64,000 bases of DNA from Chthoniobacter sp. (GCA_021414005.1 JAIOPH010000013.1:1-64000); one strand, 5' to 3'. Positions 43,991 to 53,799 are shown, counted from the stretch's first letter. Made by a program: numbers and translations. Notes: generated by a model from the letters alone, not told the origin.

Positions 43991-44557
43991 TTAGCTGCGT
44001 TCGACCTGCCAGTACTCGAGATCGACCAAGGTATTGCGGCCAAAGATGGAGACGGAGACCCGGAGCTTGCCGCGATCGGGATCGATTTCCTCGACGACGC
44101 CAGCCTGATTTTGGAACGGCCCGTCCGCGACTTTCACGGTTTCGCCCACGCTGAAAGAAATCTTCGGCTTGGCCTTTTCCTCGCCACCGCGGATCTGCGC
44201 CAGCATGCCTTCCACCTCGGACTTGGCCATAGCGATGGGGCGGTCCTTATTGCCCGCGAAGCCAATAACGCCGGTGGTGTCCTTAATGAAATACCAAGTC
44301 TTGTCCACCAACTGCTGGTTGTCATCAAGCAGATACATGTTCACAAACAGGTAGCCGGGATACAGCTTCCGTACAGTCTCGGTTTTCTTGCCCGCCTTAA
44401 TAGAGGACACACGCTCCGTGGGCAGGAGGATTTCATAGACATAGTCCCCCATCTCCTCGGTCTTAATCCGTTTGACGAGATTGTCATGCACCTTGTTTTC
44501 CTGTCCGGAAAGCAGGTGGACGGCATACCACTGTTCGCGTTTTTTTTCTTCGGTCAT
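43991..44557 (-). CDS. nusG: Transcription termination/antitermination factor NusG
   Basis: 188 residues. N-terminal NGN domain (QWYAVHLLSGQENKVHDNLVKRI, KLYPGYLFVNMYL, TTGVIGFAGNKDRPIAMAKSEV) and C-terminal KOW domain (VGETVKVADGPFQNQAGVVEEIDPDRGKLRVSVSIFGRNTLVDLEYWQVE). It links RNA polymerase to Rho or the ribosome. It starts 10 nt after secE. Confidence 0.97.
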   Translation of the reverse strand: MTEEKKREQWYAVHLLSGQENKVHDNLVKRIKTEEMGDYVYEILLPTERVSSIKAGKKTETVRKLYPGYLFVNMYLLDDNQQLVDKTWYFIKDTTGVIGFAGNKDRPIAMAKSEVEGMLAQIRGGEEKAKPKISFSVGETVKVADGPFQNQAGVVEEIDPDRGKLRVSVSIFGRNTLVDLEYWQVERS

Positions 44558-44567
44558 GAGCGGAAAG

Positions 44568-44792
44568 TTAGTTGTGGGGGGTGCCGAAAATCCGCGCCAT
44601 GATTATGTTAAAGATGAAGTCCCACCCAGCCACGTAACCGCTGAGCAAAAGCATGGCGATGATAACAATTATCGTGGAATCCGTCAGCTCCTTGTACTTC
44701 TTCATCCCCTTCTCCTTTGGATCCCAAGGCCACGAGGCCTTGGCAAGCTCCACCCGGACTTCACTAACGAAACTCTTATTGGGGACGATCAT
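44568..44792 (-). CDS. secE: Preprotein translocase subunit SecE
   Basis: 74 residues. A helical start (FVSEVRVELAKASWPWDPKEKGMKKYKELTDS) with the conserved W-P motif, then one membrane helix (TIIVIIAMLLLSGYVAGWDFIFNIIM). The position between tRNA-Trp and nusG supports the call. Confidence 0.95.
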   Translation of the reverse strand: MIVPNKSFVSEVRVELAKASWPWDPKEKGMKKYKELTDSTIIVIIAMLLLSGYVAGWDFIFNIIMARIFGTPHN

Positions 44793-44857
44793 GGAGAATT
44801 TGGCGAGGCTTGCGAAAAAGGTGAGTGAGTAAGTCTTGGGAGGCTCGCTTTCGGGAG

Positions 44858-44930
44858 CACGTCAGGAGGGAATCGAACCCCCAACCGTCGGTTTTGGAGA
44901 CCGATGCTCTACCAATTGAGCTACTGACGT
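44858..44930 (-). tRNA. tRNA-Trp(CCA)
   Basis: Minus strand: acceptor ACGTCAG pairs with CTGACGT; anticodon stem CGGTC..GACCG-type with loop CTCCAAA, anticodon CCA. T arm GGGGG-TTCGATT-CCCTC is present. It lies between tuf and secE, as in many bacteria. Confidence 0.95.
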
Positions 44931-45012
44931 ATCTTCTTCTCCCTGCCGAAAACGCGGGGCGGACTGAACATCCGCCCCGCGCGAGATTCGACAAGGTCTG
45001 TTTCTTAAATAA

Positions 45013-46209
45013 TTACTTGGCGACGATTTCGGCGATACGTCCGGCCCCGACGGTCTTGCCGCCTTCGCGGATCGCGAAACGCATGGACTTTTCCATGGCG
45101 ACGGGCGTGATGAGTTCCACTTCGACCGAGACGTTGTCTCCGGGCATGACCATCTCCACGCCATCAGGGAGCTTGACCGAACCGGTCACGTCCGTGGTGC
45201 GGAAATAGAACTGCGGGCGATAGTTCGAGAAGAACGGGGTGTGCCGTCCACCTTCTTCCTTCGAGAGGACGTAGATTTCCGCCTTGAACTTGGTGTGGGG
45301 CTTGATGCTGCCCGGCTTGGCAATCACCATGCCGCGCTCGACATCGTCCTTCTTGGTGCCGCGGAGCAGAAGGCCGACGTTGTCGCCAGCGCGCGCTTCG
45401 TCCAGCAGTTTGCGGAACATTTCGATGTCCGTGACAGTTGTTTTCACGGTGTCGCGGATGCCGACGAGTTCGACTTCCTCCATTTTCTTGAGGATGCCGC
45501 GCTCGACGCGTCCGGTGGCGACGGTGCCGCGACCTTCGATGTTGAACACGTCTTCCACCGGCATGAGGAAAGGCTGATCGACCGGGCGCTCGGGAAGCGG
45601 GATGTAATCATCCACCGCATCCATGAGCTCCTGAATGCACTTGGCATCCGCATGGTTCGGATCGCCGGCGGCGAGGGCTTTCGTGGCGCTGCCTTTGACG
45701 ATCGGAATCTTGTCACCCGGGAAGTCATACTGCGTGAGCAAATCGCGCACTTCCATGTCCACGAGGTCGAGCAACTCCGGGTCATCCACCATGTCGCACT
45801 TGTTCAAGAAAACGACGATCGAGGGCACGCCGACCTGCCGGGCAAGCAGGATGTGCTCGCGCGTCTGCGGCATCGGGCCGTCGGCGGCGGAAACGACGAG
45901 GATCGCGCCGTCCATCTGCGCCGCGCCGGTGATCATGTTCTTCACATAGTCGGCGTGGCCGGGGCAATCGACGTGCGCATAATGGCGCTTGTCGGTCTGA
46001 TACTCGACGTGCGCGGTGTTGATCGTGATGCCGCGCTCCTTCTCTTCCGGAGCGGCGTCAATGTCCGCGTAGCCTTTGGCCTCAGCGAAGCCTTTTTTCG
46101 AGAGAATGGTAGTGATTGCCGCAGTGAGCGTGGTCTTGCCGTGATCGACGTGGCCGATCGTGCCGATGTTCACATGGGGTTTATTGCGTTCGAATTGGGC
46201 CTTGGCCAT
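45013..46209 (-). CDS. tuf: Elongation factor Tu
   Basis: 398 residues. GTP-binding motifs [27 protein letters not shown]; domain II/III sequences such as [24 protein letters not shown]. Delivers aminoacyl-tRNA to the ribosome. The only tuf gene in the window; the gene lies between two tRNA genes. Confidence 0.98.
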   Translation of the reverse strand: MAKAQFERNKPHVNIGTIGHVDHGKTTLTAAITTILSKKGFAEAKGYADIDAAPEEKERGITINTAHVEYQTDKRHYAHVDCPGHADYVKNMITGAAQMDGAILVVSAADGPMPQTREHILLARQVGVPSIVVFLNKCDMVDDPELLDLVDMEVRDLLTQYDFPGDKIPIVKGSATKALAAGDPNHADAKCIQELMDAVDDYIPLPERPVDQPFLMPVEDVFNIEGRGTVATGRVERGILKKMEEVELVGIRDTVKTTVTDIEMFRKLLDEARAGDNVGLLLRGTKKDDVERGMVIAKPGSIKPHTKFKAEIYVLSKEEGGRHTPFFSNYRPQFYFRTTDVTGSVKLPDGVEMVMPGDNVSVEVELITPVAMEKSMRFAIREGGKTVGAGRIAEIVAK

Positions 46210-46271
46210 AGGAGCGGGTTTGGTTGGTTTTCTGTTGTTGGTTGATGGTTACTTTAAAAATCGCTGGCTGG

Positions 46272-46344
<73 letters not shown>

Positions 46345-46488
46345 ACTGCATCCAGCACAGTCAAATACGAGACTTAAATGCGCCGGCGCTCACTGGTCCA
46401 GAGGGCGAAAAAGCCCGACTTACACACGGGGTTTCCCCTCATGTTTCGTCAGGCTTTCTCTCCGCAGTTTCCCGGCAAGCGAGCGGGC

Positions 46489-46516
46489 AAAGTAGCAAGT
46501 GGCCTTGGGGTGTCAA
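46489..46516 (-). promoter_or_regulatory. Promoter of the tRNA-Thr-tuf-secE-nusG-rplKAJL cluster
   Basis: Minus strand TTGACA (46511-46516), 16-nt spacer, TACTTT (46489-46494), about 145 nt upstream of tRNA-Thr. Same form as the promoters of rpsT and the response regulator. The rest of the 46345-46570 region shows no gene. Confidence 0.6.
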
Positions 46517-46570
46517 AAAGAAATTGCGCCTATTTTCCGCACCCGCACCGGCCTCGTTCCGCCCTCGATT

Positions 46571-46822
46571 TTACGAGGCGTGCTGCTTCAATTGCGCCGC
46601 CGGATTCCACCCCGCCGGAGCGGGTTGGCCCGCACTCGACCACGGGCTGCCGCGTTTGACCCACCGCTTTCGCCAAGCCTCCGGTGTCGTGCCGTCATCG
46701 TCGTCCGTCACTCCCGGCTGGAACCCGCACGACGGGCAGATCTCATAAGAACCGCCACCGGATTTCGAGCGCGGCACTTCGGACAAATGGGGCCAGTAGC
46801 AGGCCGGGCAAACGTGTTTCAT
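46571..46822 (-). CDS. Small zinc-ribbon protein
   Basis: 83 residues: CPACYWPHLSE ... SYEICPSCGFQPGVTDDDDGTTPEAWRKRWVKRGSPWSSAGQPAPAGWNPAAQL. Two CPxC pairs suggest a zinc ribbon. I have seen similar short proteins ending ...R-x-x-W-x-x-x-G-x-x-W-S...P-x-GW-N-P in many bacteria, but no function is known to me. The ATG overlaps the upstream gene's stop (ATGA), so it is coupled to the FN3-type protein. Confidence 0.75.
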   Translation of the reverse strand: MKHVCPACYWPHLSEVPRSKSGGGSYEICPSCGFQPGVTDDDDGTTPEAWRKRWVKRGSPWSSAGQPAPAGWNPAAQLKQHAS

Positions 46823-47559
46823 GGGGTGCGGGTATTGACCAGCCGACCGGGCTGGCGGGCGAAATAATCGCGGCTGTTCGGTTTGAAATACGTCTTCGTC
46901 GTTCCGTCCGCATTGTAGGCGGCGAACCCTCCACTCTTCGCGTCGTAAACCCGGCGCGTCCCATCCTCATCCACCTTCACCTGCAGGCCGCCCGCTTTGG
47001 CCTGCTGGCCAAACTGCCAGGCCATCCGCGCGTAATCATCGGCATCCTTCGCCTGAAAATCCCCGCCGTGCCGCGCAAAGTGATCCGCCAGCGAAGCCAT
47101 GTTTCCCCACGTCATCCGCGTCGGCGGCGCGGCTTCCGGCTTCGGCTTGGGGGAAAAAATCTTCCCGATCACCGACGAAGCCGATGACACCGGACTGCTC
47201 GCCACCGGCGAAGACGAAGCCGGAGCGCTCCCCGAAACAGGCGAACCCGACGTCACAAACTCTCCCGTCGCCAATTTCTTCCGCGCCGTCCCCACCGCAT
47301 AGAAATACTTCGTCCCCGGCTTCAATCCCGTCAGCGTCACCTCATGCCTTGTCCCCACCCCACCCTCAACGCGCTCGGTGAGCTGATCCGCCGCCGCCCC
47401 GTAGCTCACCCGCGTCCCCGTCTCCACATCCGTCTGCCAGGAAATCACCATAACTGTCGCCGTGGTCGCACCCACCTTCACCGGGCCAGACAACTCGGCA
47501 GCCAACGCGGTTAGCGGGAAAATACCGCATAGCAGGATCGACAAAATGCGCGCGAACAT
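46819..47559 (-). CDS. Secreted FN3 protein with toxin-like C-terminal domain
   Basis: 246 residues with signal peptide (MFARILSILLCGIFPLTALA). Residues 24-105 form an FN3-type domain (TATVMVISWQTDVETGTRVSYG ... GLKPGTKYFYAV). A Ser/Pro-rich linker (about 105-150) follows. The last 90 residues, SLADHFARHGGDFQAKDADDYARMAWQF ... GTRRVYDAKSGGFAAYNADGTTKTYFKP...YFARQPG, resemble, from memory, the HFxKHGxxF...Y...F...G...TYxKP pattern of BECR-type nuclease domains found at the ends of polymorphic toxins. No immunity gene is obvious, though the coupled zinc-ribbon protein is downstream. Confidence 0.6.
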   Translation of the reverse strand: MFARILSILLCGIFPLTALAAELSGPVKVGATTATVMVISWQTDVETGTRVSYGAAADQLTERVEGGVGTRHEVTLTGLKPGTKYFYAVGTARKKLATGEFVTSGSPVSGSAPASSSPVASSPVSSASSVIGKIFSPKPKPEAAPPTRMTWGNMASLADHFARHGGDFQAKDADDYARMAWQFGQQAKAGGLQVKVDEDGTRRVYDAKSGGFAAYNADGTTKTYFKPNSRDYFARQPGRLVNTRTP

Positions 47560-47662
47560 TCCCGTTTCTAGCTCTCACGGCGCAGTGACGAAAACATAAA
47601 ATCGATCCGCGTATTCCACACTGGCAAAACGGCATCGGGTCGCTAGTTTCTCCGACTTTCGT

Positions 47663-48490
47663 ATGCCCCGATCCCATTTCATCACTTCTCTCGGCGGAAT
47701 CGCGCTGACAATTTTGCTCGGGGGCTGTGCCGTGTTTGCGCCTTCAACACAGTCCGGGCATCATCACTCCGGGCAAACTCCGGCGAAGCCGAAATTGCCC
47801 ACGCCCGTACCCGAGCCGCCGCGCAAACAATCCTACTGGCAGCCGGAGACGGCGAAAGGCGATCCGCAGATCGTCATCAATCTAACTGAGCAGCGGGCGC
47901 ATTTTTTCCACGGCAAGACCGAAATCGGACAGTCGCCGATCTCCAGCGGCAAGCGCGGTCACGAGACCGCGACGGGCGAGTTCGCGGTGGTCCAACTCGA
48001 TAAGAATCACGTCTCGAATCTCTACGGCGAATTTGTGAGTCGCGATGGCGACGTAGTGCAGCGCAATGTGGATACCAGCAAGCAGAAGGCACCGGCGGGC
48101 ACGAGTTTTCGTGGGGCAAAGATGCCTTTCTTTCTCCGCTTTAATGGCGGCATCGGCATGCATGCGGGCAAATTGCCGGGCTATCCTGCATCGCACGGGT
48201 GCGTGCGCATGCCGCGCTCCATGGCCGAGCACTTTTTTCATGCCTCGCCAATCGGCACGCCGGTCATGGTAAAAGGCAGTGCGCCGACGCGATCGATCGA
48301 CGAGGAGCCAGCGAGGAGCAGGCCGAAAAGGAAGTCCGAACCCACTCCCGACAAGCCGACCGAAACACCGTCCGAGCCTCCCAAGACACCGACCGAAAAT
48401 CCTCCTCCCGCACCAAAAATCGAGGAACCGACAAAGGCGGAGCCCACCCCGGAGAAGCCGTCCGAGCCGCCAGCTCCCGCAGGGGCCTAA
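47663..48490 (+). CDS. L,D-transpeptidase (YkuD) lipoprotein
   Basis: 275 residues. Lipobox LLGGC gives lipidated C22. The YkuD domain (about 70-200: IVINLTEQRAHFFHGKTEIGQSPISSGKRGHETATGEFAV) ends in the catalytic SHGCVRM (H178, C180, R182). Such enzymes make 3-3 peptidoglycan crosslinks or attach lipoproteins to the wall. The C-terminal tail (about 210-275) is a repetitive Pro/Glu/Lys linker, unusual for the family and possibly a wall-spanning spacer. Confidence 0.9.
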   Translation: MPRSHFITSLGGIALTILLGGCAVFAPSTQSGHHHSGQTPAKPKLPTPVPEPPRKQSYWQPETAKGDPQIVINLTEQRAHFFHGKTEIGQSPISSGKRGHETATGEFAVVQLDKNHVSNLYGEFVSRDGDVVQRNVDTSKQKAPAGTSFRGAKMPFFLRFNGGIGMHAGKLPGYPASHGCVRMPRSMAEHFFHASPIGTPVMVKGSAPTRSIDEEPARSRPKRKSEPTPDKPTETPSEPPKTPTENPPPAPKIEEPTKAEPTPEKPSEPPAPAGA

Positions 48491-48888
48491 GCCGCGCCGT
48501 CCGGCGGCGGATGGCAGCCGCAGTCGGTGCCGCAGCCTTGCGCGCCCATAACCCGGACTTGCAGGTCGATCTCCTGAAAGGCGATCTGCTCGCGGACGTG
48601 GCTGAGGAAGCTCACGGTCATCGCGTCGGGCGGCGTGGAGCAGTCGAGTTGGAGGCGCAGGGGCAGGCCGAGAAGCGCGGGGTAAGCCTCCGCCATTTCC
48701 CCATCGAGGGCGAAGGACAAATACGCGTTGATCTTTTCCTGGAGCTGAAACAATCGCAGCTCCGAGCCATCCCAAGGACGCGGCTCCAGCATGATGAGCG
48801 TGACGACACCGGTTTTGGCATCGTGCGCCACGATGTCGATGACGTGGGCGTGCTCCACGCCGCGCGGGGATTTGGATTCATTGCTCAT
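48487..48888 (-). CDS. DUF6572 protein
   Basis: 133 residues. Contains the DUF6572-like core HVIDIVAHDAKTGVVTLIMLEPRPWDGSELRLFQLQEKINAYLSFALDGEMAEAYPALLGLPLRLQL. The C-terminus is Cys-rich (GCGTDCGCHPP). No function is known to me. It overlaps the upstream glycosyltransferase gene by 4 nt (ATGA) and the convergent L,D-transpeptidase gene by 4 nt. Confidence 0.75.
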   Translation of the reverse strand: MSNESKSPRGVEHAHVIDIVAHDAKTGVVTLIMLEPRPWDGSELRLFQLQEKINAYLSFALDGEMAEAYPALLGLPLRLQLDCSTPPDAMTVSFLSHVREQIAFQEIDLQVRVMGAQGCGTDCGCHPPPDGAA

Positions 48889-50951
48889 GGATTTGAAGTC
48901 GGTTCGTCGTTAGTCATTCGGAGCTGCAGGCCGTTTCGATCTGCCCTTCGGCAGGCGCGGACGAGCGCAAATCCCAACCCGCCGCTCACGAGCAGCAGCG
49001 GCAGCAGGCTCCAGCGGCTTTGCGGCCAGAGCAATTCACCCGTGTTGAACGACGCCCACTCGACGGGTTCGCTGCCCCACGGCCACGCGCCGTAGCCGAG
49101 CAGACCGTCGAAGACGTTGACGATATTGACCGACACCGGCCCGCGGATCGCCGCGAGCATGATGGGTGATGCGGCCCCGCGCTCGACAGCGGCTCGGGCC
49201 TCGCGGCGCATGGTGGCGATCTGCGCGGCGCGCAGCGTTTCGTCCAGCACGGCCTGCGTGAGGCGCTGCTCCTCCGCCTCCAAATGGAGGGAAAGAAGTT
49301 GCTCGGTGAGCGGCCCGATCCGCCCGGTAAAGAAAAGCGGCGCGGCGTATTCGGTGACGATATTGCAGAAAAAATCGTCCTTCCGGTGCGCGTCATCCAC
49401 GCGCGCATGACCGCCGACAGCGAGGCAGTTCTGCGCGTCTGTGGCCGTCAGGAGGAACTGCTGCGCGACCGAGAGCGCGAGCAGGATGAGCGCGGTTTTT
49501 TTCCACCGCACAAAACCCACTACCACGGGCAGCGCGAGAAAAGGCAGGCCCGGCACGAGGTAGCGCGGTCCCGCGGAGAAGCCGCCGTGATAGCCGTTGA
49601 AGCTGGCGTTCACGAGGAAGAACCAGCCGAAAATCGCGAACCCGAGCCGCGCTTCGGCGGAAAAGGAATTGCCACGCAGCCAGACGATCCAGCCCGCCAC
49701 ACCAAGCAGCAGCACCGGCGCGAGCCAGAAGACCCCGCGGTACGGCGAGACCGTAATCAACGCGGCGACGTAGTCGCGGGGCAGCGCAAACATGCCGAGC
49801 GAACCGTGCGGATCTTTGAAAAGCGGATTTTGAAAGTCGTTCGCGAGCGCGAAGGGCGACCCGAAATTGACGTAGTGATACCAGCCGAGCACGACCGCCG
49901 GTCCAAGCCCTCCGCACCCGAAGAAAATCGCGCGCCGCCAATCCGCCCACCCCGGCAGTGTGCTGGGACGGAGCACCGACACCGCGTAAAGGCCCAGCGC
50001 CAGCGTCAGGCCCGCAACCAGATGATCGCCGCCAGCAAAGCGGCAGGTGACACCGACACCCAGCACGAGAAAACCCGTCATCGAAACGACCCGCTTCCAC
50101 CACGGAAATTCCGTTACCCGGCACCGCGCGAGCAGCGCATACAGGCCGAGCGCCACCACCGCTCCGCCCGCGACATAATTCGTGACCACCGCGAAGCCTG
50201 CGCAAAAGCCCGCCAGCACCGGATGCGCGGTCTTTTCCCGCAGCCAGTAAAAGCTCGCGAGCAGCAGCACGGCGGTGAGGTTGTGATCGAAAAGGATCGT
50301 GCCGAACGGAAAAAACGTGGTGCCAAACGCGAGGGCCAACGTGGCCAGCAGCGCCGGCATTTTTTCGTCCCCGGCGAAATCACACGCGAGGCGGAAGAAG
50401 ATCACGCTACCGAGCGCGGAGATCAGGCCTACGCTTAAAATCGTCGTCAGCCAGGCATTGACGTTGAGCGTCCACCAATGGTCGGGATTGATCCCGCACG
50501 CGCGCTCGAAATGGAAGATCGCGAAGTACGCCGGCACTGCGAGGAGCGACGTTCCGGGCGGCTTGTTCGGGTGAAAGTGGCCGGTCTGCGGCACGTAGGC
50601 TACATCGCCCGACGCACTGCGCATGTGCATCGCCTCCTCGACCGTGCCCTCCGCCGTGGGGCGTCCGCTGATCGGGTAAAACTTCCACTCGCCATCCACC
50701 CAGCAGAGCGCGTGGCGCTGCCCCTCGAAGTCGTACTCCGCGTGATCCGTGGGCACCCGCACGAGTTCATCGCGCGCCGGGTCGCGCTGATAGACGAAGA
50801 AGTCATCAATCGCGAACCGCCCCTGCTCCACGATCGCGCGCACCTCGGCGAAGCGGGAATTCTGATTCCACCCGCCGCCCTGATTGAAGTAGGCGAACCC
50901 GCAAAACGTAAGCAGGAAGAGCAGCAGTTCGGGACGGGTGACGCGGAGCAT
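48885..50951 (-). CDS. Multi-spanning GT-C-type glycosyltransferase-like protein
   Basis: 688 residues from the ATG at 50951 (the in-frame upstream ATG overlaps the divergent gene). About 12 predicted helices; the first loop after helix 1 carries FYPISGRPTAEG and HFHPNKPPGTSLLAVPAYF, where the N-KPPG segment resembles the dolichol/undecaprenyl-phosphate-mannose or ArnT-type PMT family. GT-C enzymes move sugars from lipid carriers to proteins or lipids. The C-terminal soluble region is about 90 residues. Substrate unknown. Confidence 0.75.
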   Translation of the reverse strand: MLRVTRPELLLFLLTFCGFAYFNQGGGWNQNSRFAEVRAIVEQGRFAIDDFFVYQRDPARDELVRVPTDHAEYDFEGQRHALCWVDGEWKFYPISGRPTAEGTVEEAMHMRSASGDVAYVPQTGHFHPNKPPGTSLLAVPAYFAIFHFERACGINPDHWWTLNVNAWLTTILSVGLISALGSVIFFRLACDFAGDEKMPALLATLALAFGTTFFPFGTILFDHNLTAVLLLASFYWLREKTAHPVLAGFCAGFAVVTNYVAGGAVVALGLYALLARCRVTEFPWWKRVVSMTGFLVLGVGVTCRFAGGDHLVAGLTLALGLYAVSVLRPSTLPGWADWRRAIFFGCGGLGPAVVLGWYHYVNFGSPFALANDFQNPLFKDPHGSLGMFALPRDYVAALITVSPYRGVFWLAPVLLLGVAGWIVWLRGNSFSAEARLGFAIFGWFFLVNASFNGYHGGFSAGPRYLVPGLPFLALPVVVGFVRWKKTALILLALSVAQQFLLTATDAQNCLAVGGHARVDDAHRKDDFFCNIVTEYAAPLFFTGRIGPLTEQLLSLHLEAEEQRLTQAVLDETLRAAQIATMRREARAAVERGAASPIMLAAIRGPVSVNIVNVFDGLLGYGAWPWGSEPVEWASFNTGELLWPQSRWSLLPLLLVSGGLGFALVRACRRADRNGLQLRMTNDEPTSNP

Positions 50952-51046
50952 GGCAGAAAATGACGAATCAGTAATGACGAACGGCGCAAGAATGACCAAG
51001 CTCCAAAGACCTCCTGCGGGGTACCCCGTCACTCGCCATTCCTTAT

Positions 51047-52144
51047 ATGCCTCCTCGTTCACTGCACCGCCGTTCCTTTCTCAAAGCACTCGCCGCCAGC
51101 GGCGCGACCGCCGCCATGCACGGCCCGCTTTTCGCCGCGGAAATCGCGCCGCCCAAAACGAAGATCAAGCTCGGCATGGACAATTTCGCCGTGCGCGCGA
51201 TGGGCTGGAAAGCGCCGCAGCTCCTGGACTACGCCGCTTCGCTCAAACTCGACGCGCTGCTCATCTCCGACCTCGACGCCTACGACTCGCTGGCCGACTC
51301 CGACCTCCGCGACATCGGCAGGAAGGCGCGCGATCTGGGCATCGATCTGTTCGCCGGCGGCTGGAGCATTTGTCCGACATCGAAAAGTTTTAAAAACAAG
51401 TGGGGCACCGCCGAAGAACACCTCGCGCTCGGCATCCGCGTGGCGCACGCGCTGGGTTCGCCGGTTTTCCGCTGCGTGCTCGGCTCGATGGAGGACCGCC
51501 ACACCCAAGGGGGCATCAAGGCGCGGATCGCCGACACCGTGAAAGTGCTCAAGGCCAGCGCAACCAAGGCGAAGGACGCTGGCGTAAAAATCGCCATCGA
51601 GAACCACGCCGGAGATTTGCACTCTTGGGAATGTGCTGCGCTCATCGAGGAAGCGGGTCGCGATTTCGTCGGCTGCAATCTCGACTCCGGCAACGCCGCC
51701 TGGACGCTCGAAGACCCGTTTGACGTGCTGGCCACGCTCGGGCCGCTAACCATCTGCTCCTCCCTGCGCGACAACATGATCTGGGCGACGCCCGACGGCG
51801 CATCCGTGCAGTGGACCGCCTGTGGCGAAGGGCTCATCGATTGGAAAAAATACGCCGCCCGCTGGGCCGAGCTATGCCCCACCGTGCCGATGATGATCGA
51901 GACGATCTCCGGCTTCGCAAAAAACTTCGCCTATCAAACGGACGATTTCTGGCAGCACTACGACAAACGCCCCGAGCGTCTCGCCGCCTTCGAGGCGCTG
52001 GCCAAACGCGGTCACGAACTCTCGCCTTTCAAATCCCCCGACGGCACCGACAAAAAACTCGCCGAGCAGGACTACCAAAAGGGCGAACTCGAACGCTCGA
52101 TCAAATATCTCCGCGAACAGATCGGCCTCGGCGTGAAAGCGTAA
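51047..52144 (+). CDS. Tat-exported xylose-isomerase-like TIM-barrel protein
   Basis: 365 residues. N-terminal twin-arginine signal (RRSFLKALAASGATAAMHGPLFAA). The barrel is of the sugar phosphate isomerase/epimerase (AP endonuclease 2-like) type: LGMDNFAVRAMGWKAPQLLDYAASLKLDALLIS, HALGSPVFRCVLGS, VKIAIENHAGDL, VGCNLDSGNA. Such proteins, abundant in PVC bacteria, act on sugars outside the cytoplasm, often with a divalent metal bound by E-x-H (IENH). Divergent from the glycosyltransferase with a 95-nt spacer. Confidence 0.85.
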   Translation: MPPRSLHRRSFLKALAASGATAAMHGPLFAAEIAPPKTKIKLGMDNFAVRAMGWKAPQLLDYAASLKLDALLISDLDAYDSLADSDLRDIGRKARDLGIDLFAGGWSICPTSKSFKNKWGTAEEHLALGIRVAHALGSPVFRCVLGSMEDRHTQGGIKARIADTVKVLKASATKAKDAGVKIAIENHAGDLHSWECAALIEEAGRDFVGCNLDSGNAAWTLEDPFDVLATLGPLTICSSLRDNMIWATPDGASVQWTACGEGLIDWKKYAARWAELCPTVPMMIETISGFAKNFAYQTDDFWQHYDKRPERLAAFEALAKRGHELSPFKSPDGTDKKLAEQDYQKGELERSIKYLREQIGLGVKA

Positions 52145-52169
52145 CGCGGCTGGTGCTCCGCCGCGCTTT
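52145..52169 (+). terminator. Weak terminator-like hairpin
   Basis: CGCGGC (52145-52150) pairs with GCCGCG (52160-52165), followed by CTTTA, just after the stop at 52144. The 52170-52337 stretch has no gene. Confidence 0.35.
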
Positions 52170-52337
52170 ACATATTCCCCACGTTCAGTTGTGCGAAAGC
52201 TCACCCGCTCAGGCGATATTTTGCCAGACAGCGCATTCGAATCGTTGAACCATGAATCCTTTCCTCGCTTTTGATCAATTTGCTGCGCCGCGATGACGAT
52301 GGACTGAAGACCACGCAGTATGGTTGGGTGATCGCAC

Positions 52338-53096
52338 ATGCAGAAGCATTCTAGGTTTCAGACTGTCGTCCTCCCCGCGTTGCTCACAGTCATCATTGGG
52401 ATTCTTGGCGTTGCTTGCTTTAAACAGCACAAGGAAGCGGAGGGGTATCGGCAGAAGCAGCGCGAACGTGAATTGGTTGAGGCGATCGATCGAGAAATCG
52501 CCGGGATCCGAATTCCATACGAAGCATTGTTGTGGGATACGAAAGACTTCGGGCAAGTGGCCGCCTATCGCTTGGCGAAATGTCGGCAGTTCGATATGGC
52601 AACCATCGCGGGTTACAGCAGCGTGGTTCAGGATCACTCCGACGAAGTCGTCTCGGTGAACAACGAGGTCGATTGCTCGAACGCCTCTTTCGAGAATTAT
52701 TGGCTCAATCATTACATCCGTTCATGCCTGGCTCTGGAGGGACGGATAATGGGAGACAGTGGGGAACCGCCCAAGGCGTTCATCCTCAAGGAAAGATTGC
52801 CGGTGATTCGATTCCACGTAGGGCGAGCACTTAAATCGAAGGAGCAAAACATCGCTCTCGCGAGCTGTGCATTGTGGCTGTCCGTTTTTCCGCCGAACGA
52901 CGATGTCCGTTCTCGACTCGCTGAACTGGTGAGCGCGCCGAAGTTGCAGACCAACCTGAACTCTGAGGTCTATTCGCGCCAGACCATCGAAGCAGCCACG
53001 CTCATTGATGCCTATGATCTCCAAATTCCCTTTCCGCCAGACATCAAGAACGAGAACAGCTATCTATTCTTGCTCAAGCGTCACTCGAAGCGTTGA
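52338..53096 (+). CDS. Hypothetical protein with one membrane helix
   Basis: 252 residues. N-terminal helix (VVLPALLTVIIGILGVACF, about 10-28) followed by a coiled-coil-prone charged region (KQHKEAEGYRQKQRERELVEAID) and a 200-residue domain with no motif I recognise. It is AT-richer than its neighbours, has no partner genes and may be recently acquired. Confidence 0.6.
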   Translation: MQKHSRFQTVVLPALLTVIIGILGVACFKQHKEAEGYRQKQRERELVEAIDREIAGIRIPYEALLWDTKDFGQVAAYRLAKCRQFDMATIAGYSSVVQDHSDEVVSVNNEVDCSNASFENYWLNHYIRSCLALEGRIMGDSGEPPKAFILKERLPVIRFHVGRALKSKEQNIALASCALWLSVFPPNDDVRSRLAELVSAPKLQTNLNSEVYSRQTIEAATLIDAYDLQIPFPPDIKNENSYLFLLKRHSKR

Positions 53097-53141
53097 CGTG
53101 GCCACTTTTCGCTTCGCACTACATTTCGGCTGCCCGTCTAA

Positions 53142-53702
53142 TCAGTTGTTGGACAGTTCATCCGGCGCTTCCGCCACGAGTTGGAACCACGGGCCGAAGG
53201 TGCTCGTGATTTCGCGCCAGAGCTGGGGGCAGCGCTCGAGTTCGAGCATCTCGCGCGTCGGTTTTTGCACGAGCCAGGAGCGGGTCGCGAGTTCGCCTTC
53301 GAGCTGGCCTTTGCTCCACCCGGCATAGCCGACGAAGGCACGCACGACCGCCTTTCCACCGGTGAGCGCCTGCTCGGCTTCGTCGATCACCAGATGATGC
53401 TCACACTCCAACTGCTGCTTCTGCGGACGCCAGTGGAAGGACGCGAAGATGAGTTGATCCGTGGAAACCGGGCCGCCGAGAAAGACCGGGATCGTGGCCA
53501 GCGCGCCGAGGTCGCGGTCGGGCAGCAGGTCCGCCACGGTGCGGCCGGAAGGGCGGTTCAGGGTGAGGCCGAACGAGCCTTCCTGCGCGTCATTCGCCGA
53601 GAGAAAGAGCACGGTTTTGCTGAAATTCGGGTCCAGCAAATGCGGGTGCGCGATGAGCAGCGAACCGGCCAGGCTGATCGAGGATGAGCGGGAGTCGGGC
53701 AC
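53142..53702 (-). CDS. YqgE/AlgH family protein (UPF0301)
   Basis: 186 residues matching the YqgE family: SLAGSLLIAHPHLLDPNFSKTVLFLSANDAQEGSFGLTLNRP, PVFLGGPVSTDQLIFASFHW, GYAGWSKGQLEGELATRSWLV. The family's biochemical role is unknown; in proteobacteria algH influences alginate. It is divergent from thiG. Confidence 0.9.
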   Translation of the reverse strand: MPDSRSSSISLAGSLLIAHPHLLDPNFSKTVLFLSANDAQEGSFGLTLNRPSGRTVADLLPDRDLGALATIPVFLGGPVSTDQLIFASFHWRPQKQQLECEHHLVIDEAEQALTGGKAVVRAFVGYAGWSKGQLEGELATRSWLVQKPTREMLELERCPQLWREITSTFGPWFQLVAEAPDELSNN

Positions 53703-53799
53703 GCGGGAAAATTAGAATTGGGCGGCCATTCCGCAAGCCCGAGTCGGCCCGTCTTTTTGCGTGTCTCGCGCCTTTCCTTGGTTACGTTCAGCGCCCGAC

